NCBI RefSeq assembly: GCF_024168645.1 | Contig: NZ_JALJWF010000001.1 | Span: 2,848,501 to 2,912,500, forward strand | DNA from: Pseudomonas sp. GGS8 | GTDB taxonomy: Bacteria; Pseudomonadota; Gammaproteobacteria; Pseudomonadales; Pseudomonadaceae | Direction: 5' to 3' | DNA: 64,000 bases | Shown here: in pieces, positions 1-9,418 of the stretch | Numbering within the stretch: the stretch's first letter is position 1 | Layout: the number at the start of each line of letters is the position of its first letter | Notes under the pieces: model-generated | What the model was told of the DNA's origin: nothing | Seen by the model: the letters and a program-made list of their open reading frames with translations, nothing else | The model's database searches: none | Made by a program: the position numbers and the translations under genes

Positions 1-1
1 C

Positions 2-1516
2 ATCAACAAAACCGGGTTGAAAGTGCGTAGCGTATTACTCGGCGACATCATCAATTCGCCACTCGTGCTAGCCGCACCCACGGACAAAACCGCGTCCGAT
101 CTGGTGGCAGACACCAGCTATAGCACCTACCTGACCACCAAAGCCGCCAACATGAATGCCAGCCTGGTGGTGAATGCCAACGACGGGTTTGTAAACGTCA
201 TCAACTCGGCCAACGGTGTCAGACGTTATGCCTACATGCCCTCCAGCGTGCTGCCATCGCTGAACGACATCGCTGACCCCACTTACATCAACGGTGTGAG
301 CCACAAGTTTCTGGTCGACGGCCAGGTCGGCGTGTTCGATACCCAGCTCAACGGCGCGTGGAAAACCTTGGCGATTGGCGGAACGGGGGCGGGTGGCAAA
401 ACCTTCTATGCGCTGCAATTGTTCGACGCATCGGCCGGTAATGAGACTAAGGCGCTGTGGGAAATCAGTGCACCGGCCACGGCCAACACGGCGAACGTTT
501 TCAATGATCTGGGTTATGCCTACGCGCGTCCCGAGGTGGCACGCTTGGCCGATGGTCGCTGGGCCGCGTTTATCTCCAATGGTTATGGCAGCAACTCCGG
601 GGTGGCAGCGTTGTATGTGGTGGATATTCGCGACGGCTCGCTGATCAAGAAAATCGTGGTCGACAGTACCGAAACCACCAACGGCCTGTCCTCGGTGAAG
701 CTCAGGGTCAACTCCCAGAATGTGGTGCAGGCTGCCTATGGGGGCGATCTGAAAGGGCGGTTGTGGAAGTTCGATTTGAGTGGCACCACCGCTGACACCT
801 GGGGCGTGGCGTTTTCCGGCAAACCGTTGTTCACCACCGCAGGCGGCGCGACCCAGCCGATTACTGCGCAACCATTGCTGGCCGATCATGCGTCGGGTGG
901 CAAGGAAGTGTTTTTCGGCACCGGCAAATTCAATGAGGTCGCCGACAAGACCAACAAGGATCTACAGGCGTTCTACGCGGTATGGGATGCCGAGGGGGGC
1001 GCGGGGCAAATAACCGTTTCCAGTTTGCAGGCGCAGGCAGTGACCGGCGTGTTTTCTGGCAGCACCGGGCAATTCATTACCACCAGCCAGAACGAGGTGA
1101 CCTACCCGGCCGAGAAAGGCTGGTACTTACCCCTGGTGTACAACAGTGTGCTGACGGGGGAGCGGGTGATCAATCAGGCCAGGCTGGTGTCGGAGCGAAT
1201 CGTTTTTACCACGCTCAGTGTGGATACCGCGGACCCCTGTGCCAGCTTCGGTGCCGGCAAACTGGTCGAACTCGATGCGTTCAGCGGTAAGATGCTCAAT
1301 TACGCAGTAATCGACACCAATGCCGACGGGGTGGTCGACGGCAACGACACGATTTCCAGCGGGGTGATCTTCACCGGTGGTATCCCGACCCTGAACGCAG
1401 TGGTCAATGACGCAACCCGCAAGATTGTGAACGACTCCGGTGGTGGCGTGACCACGCTGGTGGAAAAATCCGGTGGCGGCAGCGGCCGTCGCATCATGTG
1501 GCGACAAATACAGTAA
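2..1516 (+). CDS. pilY1: Type IV pilus tip adhesin/assembly protein PilY1, C-terminal part (5' end outside window)
   Basis: PilY1 sits at the pilus tip and in the envelope, promotes pilus extension and takes part in adhesion and surface sensing. About 504 residues are present and the reading frame is open back to base 2, so the gene starts upstream; the TTG at 17 lies inside the protein. The Ser/Thr/Gly-rich beta-strand sequence fits the PilY1 beta-propeller. Near the end, an Asp-rich loop (DTNADGVVDGND, nt 1313-1348) resembles the calcium site that in P. aeruginosa controls extension and retraction. The terminal GRRIMWRQ is also PilY1-like. pilE follows after 13 bases, as in the pilus minor-pilin operon; no pilY2 lies between them. 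Identification rests on family resemblance and context. Confidence 0.93.
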   Translation: MNKTGLKVRSVLLGDIINSPLVLAAPTDKTASDLVADTSYSTYLTTKAANMNASLVVNANDGFVNVINSANGVRRYAYMPSSVLPSLNDIADPTYINGVSHKFLVDGQVGVFDTQLNGAWKTLAIGGTGAGGKTFYALQLFDASAGNETKALWEISAPATANTANVFNDLGYAYARPEVARLADGRWAAFISNGYGSNSGVAALYVVDIRDGSLIKKIVVDSTETTNGLSSVKLRVNSQNVVQAAYGGDLKGRLWKFDLSGTTADTWGVAFSGKPLFTTAGGATQPITAQPLLADHASGGKEVFFGTGKFNEVADKTNKDLQAFYAVWDAEGGAGQITVSSLQAQAVTGVFSGSTGQFITTSQNEVTYPAEKGWYLPLVYNSVLTGERVINQARLVSERIVFTTLSVDTADPCASFGAGKLVELDAFSGKMLNYAVIDTNADGVVDGNDTISSGVIFTGGIPTLNAVVNDATRKIVNDSGGGVTTLVEKSGGGSGRRIMWRQIQ

Positions 1517-1529
1517 GTGAGAGTGAGGC

Positions 1530-1931
1530 ATGCGCAGATCCAACCGAGGTTTTACCCTGATCGAAATCATGATCGTGATCGCGATCATCGGGATCGTCAT
1601 CACCATTGGTTACCCGAGCCTTACCGAGTACGTAAAAAAGGGCCGTCGCACTGAAGTGGCCGGGTTGCTTTCCGAGCAGGCGCAGATCCTCGAGCGTTTC
1701 TATTCGAAGAATAATGTCTACACCAATGCCACCGGTCTGAGCACCGGCAATGACTTCTACACCATCACCCCGACCCTGACCGACCAGACCTTCCTGCTGA
1801 CGGCAACACGCAAGGCCGGTTCGACCATGGCGAGCGACAAGTGCGGTGATTTCACCCTCACCAATACCGGTGTCAGAAGCATGGTCAATGCCGCGTCCGG
1901 CCTGGCCACAAAGGATTGCTGGGGGCGCTGA
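1530..1931 (+). CDS. pilE: Type IV pilus minor pilin PilE
   Basis: A 133-residue pilin-like protein. The leader MRRSNRG is followed by FTLIEIMIVIAIIGIV, the class III prepilin cleavage site (Gly before Phe) with Glu5 of the mature protein and the hydrophobic N-terminal helix. It should be cut and N-methylated by PilD, encoded at 20006-20878. Two Cys near the C-terminus (in DKCGDF and KDCWGR) can form the usual pilin disulfide loop. It lies 13 bases after pilY1 and is the last gene of the minor-pilin operon. Minor pilins of this type prime pilus assembly and link PilY1 to the fibre. Confidence 0.93.
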   Translation: MRRSNRGFTLIEIMIVIAIIGIVITIGYPSLTEYVKKGRRTEVAGLLSEQAQILERFYSKNNVYTNATGLSTGNDFYTITPTLTDQTFLLTATRKAGSTMASDKCGDFTLTNTGVRSMVNAASGLATKDCWGR

Positions 1932-1987
1932 GTTCCTTTTTCGGGCGCCTTTTGCGCCCTCTGTCTATTGAACGGTTGGATCAGAAC

Positions 1988-3088
1988 ATGAGCAGTCAAC
2001 AGCAAGTTGTGATTGTCGGTGGCGGGGTGATTGGCCTGCTGACGGCATTCAATCTCGCGTCCGAAGTGCAGAGCGTGGTGCTGCTGGACCGCTCGAACGT
2101 CGGTCAGGAATCCTCCTGGGCCGGTGGCGGGATCGTTTCGCCGCTCTACCCGTGGCGCTACAGCCCGGCGGTCACTGCACTGGCTCATTGGTCCCAAGAT
2201 TTTTATCCACAGCTGGCTCAGCGTTTGTTCGCTGCCACCGGTGTCGATCCTGAAGTGCACACCACGGGATTGTACTGGCTGGACCTGGATGACGAGGCCG
2301 AAGCACTCGCCTGGGCCGAACGGGAGAATCGTCCGTTACGGGCTGTGGATATCTCGGCGGCGCACGATGCGGTGCCGGTATTGGGCGCCGGTTTTTCGCG
2401 GGCGATCTACATGGCTGATGTGGCCAATGTGCGTAATCCACGGCTGGTGAAATCCCTCAAGGCCGCCTTGCTGGCGCTGCCGAACGTGACCATTCATGAG
2501 CAATGTGAGGTCAGCGAATTTATCCGGGAAGGTTCTGTGGTGGTCGGGGTACAGACCTCGCTGGGGGCCATTCGGGGTGATGAGGTGGTTTTGACGGCGG
2601 GGGCCTGGAGCGGTGACTTGTTGAAAAAACTGGACTTGGAGCTGCCGGTCGAGCCGGTCAAGGGCCAGATGATTCTCTACAAGTGCGCAGCGGACTTCCT
2701 TCCGAGCATGGTCCTGGCCAAGGGGCGTTATGCCATCCCCCGGCGCGACGGGCACATTCTGATCGGCAGTACGCTGGAGCATGAGGGCTTCGACAAGACG
2801 CCAACCGACACGGCGCTGGAAAGCCTGAAGGCATCGGCGGTGGAGTTGATTCCGGCGTTGGCGGATGCCGAGGTGGTGGGGCATTGGGCGGGGTTGCGGC
2901 CTGGGTCGCCCGAAGGGATCCCTTATATCGGTCGGGTGCCGGGATATGACGGGCTCTGGCTCAACTGCGGGCATTACCGTAACGGGCTGGTACTGGCGCC
3001 GGCGTCGTGTCAGTTATTTGCCGATGTGATGTTGGGTAGGGCGCCGATTATCGACCCTGCGCCGTATGCGCCAGTCGGACGTATATGA
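1988..3088 (+). CDS. thiO: FAD-dependent glycine oxidase ThiO
   Basis: Predicted flavoprotein of 366 residues that oxidises glycine to iminoglycine for the thiazole half of thiamine. The N-terminus has the dinucleotide-binding glycine motif VGGGVIGLLTAFNLA and a DRSNVGQESSWAGGG segment typical of ThiO/DadA-like oxidases. The C-terminus has GLRPGSPEGIPYIGRVPGYDGLWLN, the FAD-contacting end. The ATG at 1988 is chosen because homologs begin a few residues before the glycine motif; the frame is open upstream. A hairpin lacking a clear T tract (about 1943-1959) separates it from pilE. It converges on pilR. Confidence 0.92.
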   Translation: MSSQQQVVIVGGGVIGLLTAFNLASEVQSVVLLDRSNVGQESSWAGGGIVSPLYPWRYSPAVTALAHWSQDFYPQLAQRLFAATGVDPEVHTTGLYWLDLDDEAEALAWAERENRPLRAVDISAAHDAVPVLGAGFSRAIYMADVANVRNPRLVKSLKAALLALPNVTIHEQCEVSEFIREGSVVVGVQTSLGAIRGDEVVLTAGAWSGDLLKKLDLELPVEPVKGQMILYKCAADFLPSMVLAKGRYAIPRRDGHILIGSTLEHEGFDKTPTDTALESLKASAVELIPALADAEVVGHWAGLRPGSPEGIPYIGRVPGYDGLWLNCGHYRNGLVLAPASCQLFADVMLGRAPIIDPAPYAPVGRI

Positions 3089-3134
3089 GCGCACATTCTT
3101 TGTCGTTGATCAGATCGCCCTCGCGGGCAAGCCT

Positions 3135-4481
3135 TCAATCCAAACCCAATTTCTTCAGCCTGTAACGCATCGACCGAAACGACAGATTCAAGCGCTGAGC
3201 CGCTGCCGTGCGGTTCCAGCGGGTTTCTTCCAGGGCCTGGAGGATGAGTTTGCGTTCGACGTTTTCCAGATAGGCTTCCAGGTTGTCGATTTGCGTCAAG
3301 TCCGGCACGCCGCTGTCCGGGTTGCAGTTGCCTTCGGCCAGACGCAGATCGCTGGTTTCAATCTGTTTGTTTTCACACAAGGTGTGGGCTCGCTCAAGCA
3401 TGTTCTCCAATTCCCGCACATTTCCTGGAAAACGATAGTTTTTCAGCGCTTCCAGGGCTTGCGGGTGGAGTTTTGCGGCGGGTTGGCCAGTGGCGGCCGC
3501 CAGTCGCTTGAGCATATTGTTGGCCAGAAGCTCAATGTCGTCGCGGCGTTCGCGCAAGGGCGGCACTCGCAGCTCGATCACGTTCAGGCGGTAGTACAAG
3601 TCCTGACGAAAGCGTTCGGCGGCGACTTCGGCATTGAGGTCTTTGTGGGTGGCGCAGAGGATGCGTACATCAACCACGGTTTCTTGCTGGCCACCGATGC
3701 TGCGAACGGCTTTCTCCTGTATCGCTCGCAGCAGTTTGACTTGCATCGCCAGCGGCAGGTCAGCCACTTCGTCGAGAAACAAAGTGCCGCCATGGGCGGC
3801 CTGGAACAACCCGGGTTTGTCTTCGATGGCGCCGCTGAAACTGCCTTTGCGATGGCCGAAAAACTCGCTTTCCATCAATTCCGACGGGATTGCCCCACAG
3901 TTCACCGGGACGAACGGTCGGTTGGAGCGCGGGCCTTGGTCATGGATCAGTCGAGCGACCAGTTCCTTGCCGCTGCCGGACTCGCCGCTGATGTATACCG
4001 GGGCCTGGCTGCGGGCCAGTTTGTCGATTTGTTTGCGCAGGCTGCGCATTGGCAGTGAGTCGCCCAGCAGCCGACGGTCGATGGCGCAGTTCGTGCCGCC
4101 TGGCGCTGGCAAACTCAGGGCGCTGATGACCAGTTCGCGCAGGCGGGTGAGGTCGACCGGTTTGGTCAGGAAGTCGAAAGCGCCGGCCTTGAGGGCATTA
4201 ATAGCGGTCTCCAGGCTGCCGTAGGCGGTGATCATCGCCACTGGCACTTGCGCATAGCGTTGCTGGATGTGTTGTACCAGCGCCAGACCGGTGCCGTCAG
4301 GCAGGCGCATGTCGGTCAGGCACAGGTCGAACGTATCCCGTGCCAGTAGCGCCTGCGCTTCTGCGAGGTTGCGTGCGCTGAAGGTGTCGAGTTTCATCCG
4401 TCCCAGGGTGATTTCCAGGAGTTCGCGGATATCCGGCTCGTCGTCGACGATCAGGATTTTTTGCCGTGGGCTCGTGTTCAA
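3135..4481 (-). CDS. pilR: Sigma54-dependent response regulator PilR
   Basis: NtrC-type activator of pilin transcription, 448 residues. Order: receiver domain (ILIVDDEPDIRELLE, phospho-acceptor Asp in LCLTDMRLPDG), AAA+ domain (Walker A GESGSGKE, Walker B GGTLFLDE) and a Fis-type helix-turn-helix at the end (WNRTAAAQRLNLSFRSMRYRLKK). The sigma54-contacting GAFTGA loop reads GSFSGA, an unusual variant. No ATG fits the start. The TTG at 4481, which overlaps the pilS stop as TTGA, gives the usual PilR N-terminus and implies translational coupling. The likely target is the pilA promoter near 23970. Confidence 0.94.
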   Translation of the reverse strand: MNTSPRQKILIVDDEPDIRELLEITLGRMKLDTFSARNLAEAQALLARDTFDLCLTDMRLPDGTGLALVQHIQQRYAQVPVAMITAYGSLETAINALKAGAFDFLTKPVDLTRLRELVISALSLPAPGGTNCAIDRRLLGDSLPMRSLRKQIDKLARSQAPVYISGESGSGKELVARLIHDQGPRSNRPFVPVNCGAIPSELMESEFFGHRKGSFSGAIEDKPGLFQAAHGGTLFLDEVADLPLAMQVKLLRAIQEKAVRSIGGQQETVVDVRILCATHKDLNAEVAAERFRQDLYYRLNVIELRVPPLRERRDDIELLANNMLKRLAAATGQPAAKLHPQALEALKNYRFPGNVRELENMLERAHTLCENKQIETSDLRLAEGNCNPDSGVPDLTQIDNLEAYLENVERKLILQALEETRWNRTAAAQRLNLSFRSMRYRLKKLGLD

Positions 4482-6088
4482 CTTTGTTTCCGTCCGTGAG
4501 CAAAGGTGATGCGAAAGCAGCCGCCGCCTTGGCGTGGTTTGAAGTCTAGGCGGGCTTGATTGCTTTCGCACAGCTCACGGGACAGATAAAGCCCCAGGCC
4601 AGTACCCTGGCTGCTGGTGGTGAAGAACGGTTCGAACAAGTGCGTGCGCTGGTCCGACTCGACGCCGGGGCCATCATCGAGGACTTCCAGGGTCGGCAAC
4701 TGGCTGTCCGGGTCGACAAACAACTCAAGCCAGGCCTGCGTCTGATCATGTTTCAGGGCGCTATGGCGCCAGGCGTTGCGCAACAGGTTATCGAGAATCT
4801 GGGTCAGCTGATTCGGATCCATCAGGGTTTTGAAGTCTCCCAAGCCGATGCGCAGGTGAATCTGCTGACGTTCGTTCGACCCCTCGCGGGTTTCGGCGAC
4901 GAAATGCTCCAGCCACGGCTTCAAATCCAGCCGTTGCGGCACGGTTTGCTGACGACGGGACAATTGCAGGACGTTTTCGATTACCCGATTCATGCGCTGA
5001 GAGTGGTCTTGAATAATCTGCGTCAGACGCCGGTCCGCACCGTTCAGTTCCTCGGATTCCTGCAGTAACTGCGCGGCATGACTAATGGCGCCCAGTGGAT
5101 TGCGGATCTCATGGGCAATCCCGGCGGTCAGGCGACCGAGGGCGGCAAGTTTCAGTTGTTGGGCCTGTTGGGCGATTTGGGCAAGGTCTTCGAGAAAAAC
5201 CAGCGTCTGGTGGTGCGGGCTTTGGTCCAGGGCAATGAAGCTTGGTTGCAGCTCGAGGCCGTTGTTGGTGATCTTCAGGCTTTGCGGGCGCAGTGTTGGA
5301 TTGTTGAGCCATAGTTGGAGTCGATCGACCAACGGTATCGAGTAATCGTCGATCAACTGGCCGTCCAGTTTTTCCTGCCCCAGCAAGGTCAAGGCGCTGT
5401 GATTGGCCAGCTGCACCCGCCGCTGGTCGTCGAGCACCAGAATGCCCGTGCGCATGCGTTGCAGGATCAAGGCGTTGAGCGCTTCCAGACTGAGTACTTC
5501 ACTGGCTCGCTGTTCGGCCAGGGTTTCGCTGACCTCCAGTCGTCGGGTCAAGCCCTGCACCAGCAGTGCCGCGGCAAAACACAGGGCGCCAAGGGTGCCG
5601 ATTTGCAGGTAATCACTGGGGCTGACGGGGTGGTTGAAGCTCAGGATGAAGCTCAAACCCACGATGCCAAGGGCTCCGACCGCTGCGATCAGCAGACCGA
5701 TACGCCCGCGCAGCAAAGTATTGCTGATGGCCACTGAGACGATCAGCAAATTGCCGATGGCGCTGGCCATGCCGCCTGCGGCGTAGAACAGGCCGCACAG
5801 CAGCAGGACATCGACCAGCGCCAGGCTGAACAGCTGTGCGGGGCGCCGGGTGTTCCCCAGAAAGACCACTAGCAGGATATTCAGCACCAGGTACAACCAA
5901 CTGCCGTTGCGCAGCAGGTCGTCATTGGCGAACTTCAGCAACTGGTTGTCCATGTTGCTGGAGATCAACAGCACCAGGGTGATGCCGACGCTTAAGCGGT
6001 AGAGATGATAGAGGCGCAGCAGTCGCTGGGCCTGTTTGTTGCCGGGACTGGGCGTCTCAGCGATCACTGGAGCCCGGGCCTTGCTCAA
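4478..6088 (-). CDS. pilS: Sensor histidine kinase PilS
   Basis: Inner-membrane kinase partner of PilR, 536 residues. The first about 190 residues hold several hydrophobic segments consistent with the six-helix PilS sensor that monitors pilin in the membrane. A PAS-like linker follows (TGILVLDDQRRVQLANHSA), then the dimerisation/phospho-acceptor helix (GIAHEIRNPLGAISHAAQLL, His near residue 325) and the ATPase domain (N box LLRNAWRHS, G1 DDGPGVE, G2 GTGLGLYLSRELC). Its stop overlaps the pilR start, and its own start lies inside the end of the upstream small gene, so the three probably form one transcript. Confidence 0.94.
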   Translation of the reverse strand: MSKARAPVIAETPSPGNKQAQRLLRLYHLYRLSVGITLVLLISSNMDNQLLKFANDDLLRNGSWLYLVLNILLVVFLGNTRRPAQLFSLALVDVLLLCGLFYAAGGMASAIGNLLIVSVAISNTLLRGRIGLLIAAVGALGIVGLSFILSFNHPVSPSDYLQIGTLGALCFAAALLVQGLTRRLEVSETLAEQRASEVLSLEALNALILQRMRTGILVLDDQRRVQLANHSALTLLGQEKLDGQLIDDYSIPLVDRLQLWLNNPTLRPQSLKITNNGLELQPSFIALDQSPHHQTLVFLEDLAQIAQQAQQLKLAALGRLTAGIAHEIRNPLGAISHAAQLLQESEELNGADRRLTQIIQDHSQRMNRVIENVLQLSRRQQTVPQRLDLKPWLEHFVAETREGSNERQQIHLRIGLGDFKTLMDPNQLTQILDNLLRNAWRHSALKHDQTQAWLELFVDPDSQLPTLEVLDDGPGVESDQRTHLFEPFFTTSSQGTGLGLYLSRELCESNQARLDFKPRQGGGCFRITFAHGRKQS

Positions 6089-6290
6089 GGTGAGCCTGGC
6101 TGCAATACCACTGTTGTTCGAGTTTCAGCGCGCGGTCGCGGGGCAGGTGTACGCCGCAATGGGCACAGCGAACCATGGGCGGAGCATCTTGCTCGCGCGG
6201 CATATTGGCGACCGACGTCGGCCCCTTGAACTTGCGCCAGAACCATACGGCAGCGGCAATCAGGGCGATCCAGAACAATAGACGAAGCAT
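6057..6290 (-). CDS. Small membrane-anchored zinc-ribbon-like protein (PP0621 family)
   Basis: A 77-residue protein: one N-terminal hydrophobic helix (LLFWIALIAAAVWFWRKF), then a short metal-site pattern with CAHCG and, about 20 residues on, YCSQAH. It overlaps the start of pilS by 32 bases on the same strand, an arrangement I recall in other pseudomonads. The context suggests expression with pilSR. The Cys/His spacing suggests a treble-clef or ribbon zinc site, which is inference. No biochemical role is known to me. Confidence 0.8.
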   Translation of the reverse strand: MLRLLFWIALIAAAVWFWRKFKGPTSVANMPREQDAPPMVRCAHCGVHLPRDRALKLEQQWYCSQAHLEQGPGSSDR

Positions 6291-6379
6291 GGTGAGCTGC
6301 TTTTTGATTAATGAATTGGCAGTTTAGCCAAGGACGGGTCAAGCGCACAGCGCAATACGCTCACCCTAAAGTCCGGCAA

Positions 6380-6406
6380 TAAAAAAGGCGCCTCGAAAGG
6401 CGCCTT
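6380..6406 (-). terminator. Rho-independent terminator after bamD
   Basis: Read on the minus strand, AAGGCGCC and GGCGCCTT arms close on a short loop and are followed by a run of T. It ends the bamD transcript 20 bases past the stop codon. Confidence 0.85.
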
Positions 6407-6426
6407 CCCGGTACAACATCCCAGCG

Positions 6427-7443
6427 TCAGTCGAACAGGCCGAAGGTCATGTGACTGAACCAGGAACGGTCGGTGTTGCTGGACTCGGATTCCGGTGCTT
6501 CGATCACATCGCCGTTTTCATCTTTAGGCTTGAGCTCGTTCGGAATCGCGTCCTTGGCATCCTGGAATTGCTTCTGCACGTCCTGGTTGGCGCGGGTTTC
6601 GCCCGGTGGCAGCGGCGGACGGGATTCGATCAGGCCCAGGGTGGCCTTGCTCAACCACGAACGGTTGTCGGCTTCGGCTACCGACGGCACGAACTGACCG
6701 TCCACCAGGCTCGGGTGGTTCGGGTAGTTGAGTTTCAGGGTTTCGAGGCTGGTCGCGGCCAGTTCGTCCAGATGCAGACGCTGGTAGGCTTCGGTCATCA
6801 CCGCCAGGCCGTCACCGACCGATGGGGTTTCCTGGAAGTTTTCCACTACATAACGGCCACGGTTGGCGGCGGCAACGTAGGCCTGACGGGTCAGGTAATA
6901 GTCGGCAACGTGGATTTCGTAGGCCGCCAGCAGGTTGCGCAGGTAAATCATGCGCTGCTTGGCGTCCGGCGCGTAGCGGCTGTTCGGGTAGCGGCTGGTC
7001 AGTTGGGCGAACTCGTTATAGGAGTCGCGGGCGGCACCCGGGTCACGCTTGGTCATGTCCAGCGGCAGGAAGCGCGCCAGCAGGCCGACGTCCTGGTCAA
7101 AAGAGGTCAGACCCTTGAGGTAGTAGGCGTAATCGACGTTCGGGTGCTGAGGGTGCAGACGAATGAATCGCTCGGCGGCGGATTTCGCAGCCTCAGGCTC
7201 GGAGTTCTTGTAGTTGGCGTAGATGAGCTCGAGTTGAGCCTGATCGGCATAGCGACCGAACGGATAACGCGACTCCAGGGCCTTCAGCTTGGCTGTGGCG
7301 CTGGTGTAGCTATTGTTGTCCAGATCGTGCTGAGCCTGCTGGTACAGCTCGACTTCGCTCAGGTTTTCGTCTACGACTTCCTTCGATGAGCAAGCAGCGG
7401 TCAATGCGAGGATGGCGATCAGCAGCAGGTGTTTCACTTGCAT
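6427..7443 (-). CDS. bamD: Outer membrane protein assembly lipoprotein BamD
   Basis: Essential lipoprotein of the BAM complex, which folds beta-barrel proteins into the outer membrane with BamA. The 338-residue product has a lipoprotein signal with lipobox LTAAC (lipidated Cys18), then TPR-like helical repeats (for example [44 protein letters not shown]). The family averages nearer 240-340 residues, longer in Pseudomonas owing to an acidic, disordered tail, seen here as [18 protein letters not shown]. The ATG at 7443 is chosen because it places the signal peptide at the N-terminus. Divergent from rluD. Confidence 0.95.
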   Translation of the reverse strand: MQVKHLLLIAILALTAACSSKEVVDENLSEVELYQQAQHDLDNNSYTSATAKLKALESRYPFGRYADQAQLELIYANYKNSEPEAAKSAAERFIRLHPQHPNVDYAYYLKGLTSFDQDVGLLARFLPLDMTKRDPGAARDSYNEFAQLTSRYPNSRYAPDAKQRMIYLRNLLAAYEIHVADYYLTRQAYVAAANRGRYVVENFQETPSVGDGLAVMTEAYQRLHLDELAATSLETLKLNYPNHPSLVDGQFVPSVAEADNRSWLSKATLGLIESRPPLPPGETRANQDVQKQFQDAKDAIPNELKPKDENGDVIEAPESESSNTDRSWFSHMTFGLFD

Positions 7444-7594
7444 GGCGGCTTGCGTCCCTATGACGGCCGCTGTCTTGGGCGGGGCCGTCCTGTTATGATG
7501 AGTGCCCCGTTGAAAAGCCTCGGGGCAAAAGACGCCGTATTTAACCACAAGCGCGCAGCCGAAACCAAAGGCTGTGCCGACGCCTAGTCTGAGC

Positions 7595-8557
7595 ATGTCC
7601 GATAAAATTGAACTTCGCGCAGAGGTGCCGTCCGAATTGGGCGGCCAACGCCTCGATCAAGTCGCCGCACAATTATTCGCTGAGCACTCGCGCTCGCGCC
7701 TTTCCGCCTGGATCAAAGACGGCCGCCTGACTGTGGATGGGGCGGTTATCCGCCCGCGAGACATCGTCCACGGTGGCGCCATTCTTGAGCTGACTGCCGA
7801 GCAGGAAGCTCAGGGCGAATGGATCGCTCAAGACATCGAGCTGGACATCGTCTATGAAGACGACGACATCCTGGTGATCAACAAGCCTGCGGGCCTGGTG
7901 GTGCATCCGGCCGCCGGTCACGCCGACGGCACCTTGCTCAATGCCTTGCTGCACCATGTGCCGGACATCATCAATGTGCCCCGCGCCGGTATCGTGCATC
8001 GCCTGGACAAGGACACCACCGGTCTGATGGTGGTGGCCAAGACCATTCAGGCGCAGACACAGCTGGTCACGCAATTGCAGAGCCGCAGTGTCAGCCGGAT
8101 CTACGAGTGCATCGTGATTGGTGTGGTGACAGCCGGTGGCAAGATCAACGCACCGATCGGTCGTCACGGCCAGCAACGCCAGCGCATGGCGGTGATGGAA
8201 GGTGGCAAGCAAGCCGTCAGCCACTACCGCGTGCTCGAGCGTTTCCGCTCCCACACTCACGTGCGGGTGAAGCTGGAAACCGGTCGTACGCACCAGATTC
8301 GTGTGCACATGGCGCACATCAACTACCCGTTGGTCGGAGATCCTGCCTACGGTGGTCGTTTCCGTATTCCGCCGGCCGCCAGCGTGACCATGGTCGAATC
8401 CCTGAAGAATTTCCCGCGTCAGGCGTTGCATGCGCGGTTCCTGGAGCTGGATCATCCGACCACCGGTAAACGCATGAGCTGGGAATCGCCACTGCCGGAT
8501 GACTTCGTCTGGTTGTTGTCGCTGCTCAAGCAAGACCGCGAGGCGTTCATCGGATGA
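7595..8557 (+). CDS. rluD: 23S rRNA pseudouridine(1911/1915/1917) synthase RluD
   Basis: Modifies helix 69 of 23S rRNA. The 320-residue protein has an N-terminal S4 RNA-binding domain ([23 protein letters not shown] region) and the RluA-family catalytic motif [16 protein letters not shown] with the active Asp, followed by [15 protein letters not shown] 7595 is the start giving the standard N-terminus. A TATGAT hexamer at 7494-7499 in the bamD-rluD gap could be a -10 element. The stop overlaps the next gene as ATGA. Confidence 0.96.
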   Translation: MSDKIELRAEVPSELGGQRLDQVAAQLFAEHSRSRLSAWIKDGRLTVDGAVIRPRDIVHGGAILELTAEQEAQGEWIAQDIELDIVYEDDDILVINKPAGLVVHPAAGHADGTLLNALLHHVPDIINVPRAGIVHRLDKDTTGLMVVAKTIQAQTQLVTQLQSRSVSRIYECIVIGVVTAGGKINAPIGRHGQQRQRMAVMEGGKQAVSHYRVLERFRSHTHVRVKLETGRTHQIRVHMAHINYPLVGDPAYGGRFRIPPAASVTMVESLKNFPRQALHARFLELDHPTTGKRMSWESPLPDDFVWLLSLLKQDREAFIG

Positions 8558-9276
8558 CCTGGCTGACGCCTGACTGGCCTGCACCGGCCAGCGTCAAAGC
8601 CTGCGTCACCACCCGTGCGGGCGGCGTCAGTCTGGCGCCGTTCGACAGCTTCAACCTGGGCGATCATGTCGACGACAGCCCTGAAGCCGTCGCCGAAAAC
8701 CGCCGTCGCCTCACCGATCACTTCTTGATTCAACCGGCCTGGTTGCAACAGGTTCACGGCATTGCCGTGGCCGATGCCGACCCAAGCCAGGTTGCCACCG
8801 CTGACGCCAGTTGGACGGCAACGCCCGGTATCGCCTGCACGGTGATGACCGCCGATTGCCTGCCGGCGCTGTTCTGCGATCGTGCCGGCACCCGCGTTGC
8901 CGCTGCCCATGCCGGTTGGCGTGGATTGGCGGCGGGCGTGCTGGAAGCGACCCACGACAGTCTGGCCGTGCCGCCTGAAGACGTATTGGTCTGGCTTGGT
9001 CCGGCTATTGGTCCGCAAGCCTTCGAAGTCGGCCCCGAAGTGCGCGAAGCCTTCATCCAGCAACTGCCTGAAACCGCTAACGCCTTTGTGCTGAGCCACA
9101 ACGCTGGCAAATTCATGGCTGACATCTATGAACTGGCGCGTTTGCGTCTGGCCGCTCGCGGTGTCACGGCTGTTTATGGTGGTGGCTACTGCACAGTGAC
9201 CGATCCACGTTTCTTTTCTTACCGCCGCAGCCCTCGCACCGGCCGGTTTGCCTCCCTGGTCTGGCTCGACCGTTAG
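8554..9276 (+). CDS. pgeF: Peptidoglycan editing factor PgeF (YfiH/multicopper-oxidase-fold family)
   Basis: A 240-residue member of the DUF152/YfiH family, which in E. coli removes wrongly incorporated L-Ser residues from peptidoglycan precursors; other members have been reported as purine nucleoside-acting enzymes. Family metal/active-site motifs are visible: QQVHG, TADCLPALF and AAHAGWRGLAAGVLEAT, with the conserved His and Cys. It overlaps rluD by four bases (ATGA), so the two are co-translated. The rluD-pgeF-clpB order is conserved in gammaproteobacteria. Confidence 0.92.
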   Translation: MTWLTPDWPAPASVKACVTTRAGGVSLAPFDSFNLGDHVDDSPEAVAENRRRLTDHFLIQPAWLQQVHGIAVADADPSQVATADASWTATPGIACTVMTADCLPALFCDRAGTRVAAAHAGWRGLAAGVLEATHDSLAVPPEDVLVWLGPAIGPQAFEVGPEVREAFIQQLPETANAFVLSHNAGKFMADIYELARLRLAARGVTAVYGGGYCTVTDPRFFSYRRSPRTGRFASLVWLDR

Positions 9277-9319
9277 ACTCGAACGCTAGACTTCTCTGAT
9301 CTGCATCAACTCCACGACG

Positions 9320-9347
9320 CTTGAATCTCCCAGAATCGACCACATCT
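9320..9347 (+). promoter_or_regulatory. Heat-shock (sigma32/RpoH) promoter of clpB
   Basis: CTTGAA at 9320-9325, a 14-base spacer, and CCACATCT at 9340-9347 closely match the sigma32 consensus (CTTGAA, 13-15 bases, CCCCATnT). It lies about 70 bases before the clpB start, whose ribosome-binding site is AAGGAAGGTG. Pattern match only. Confidence 0.8.
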
Positions 9348-9418
9348 ATAGCGGTATCTGGCAGGTTTCTTTATTCAGGATGTTTATAGGTCCGGCCTGC
9401 TCAAAAGGAAGGTGACCC

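Noticed and set aside
1943..1959. GGGCGC/GCGCCC hairpin between pilE and thiO as a terminator.
   Set aside because: No T run follows, so intrinsic termination is not supported; it may only be a short stem in a read-through transcript.
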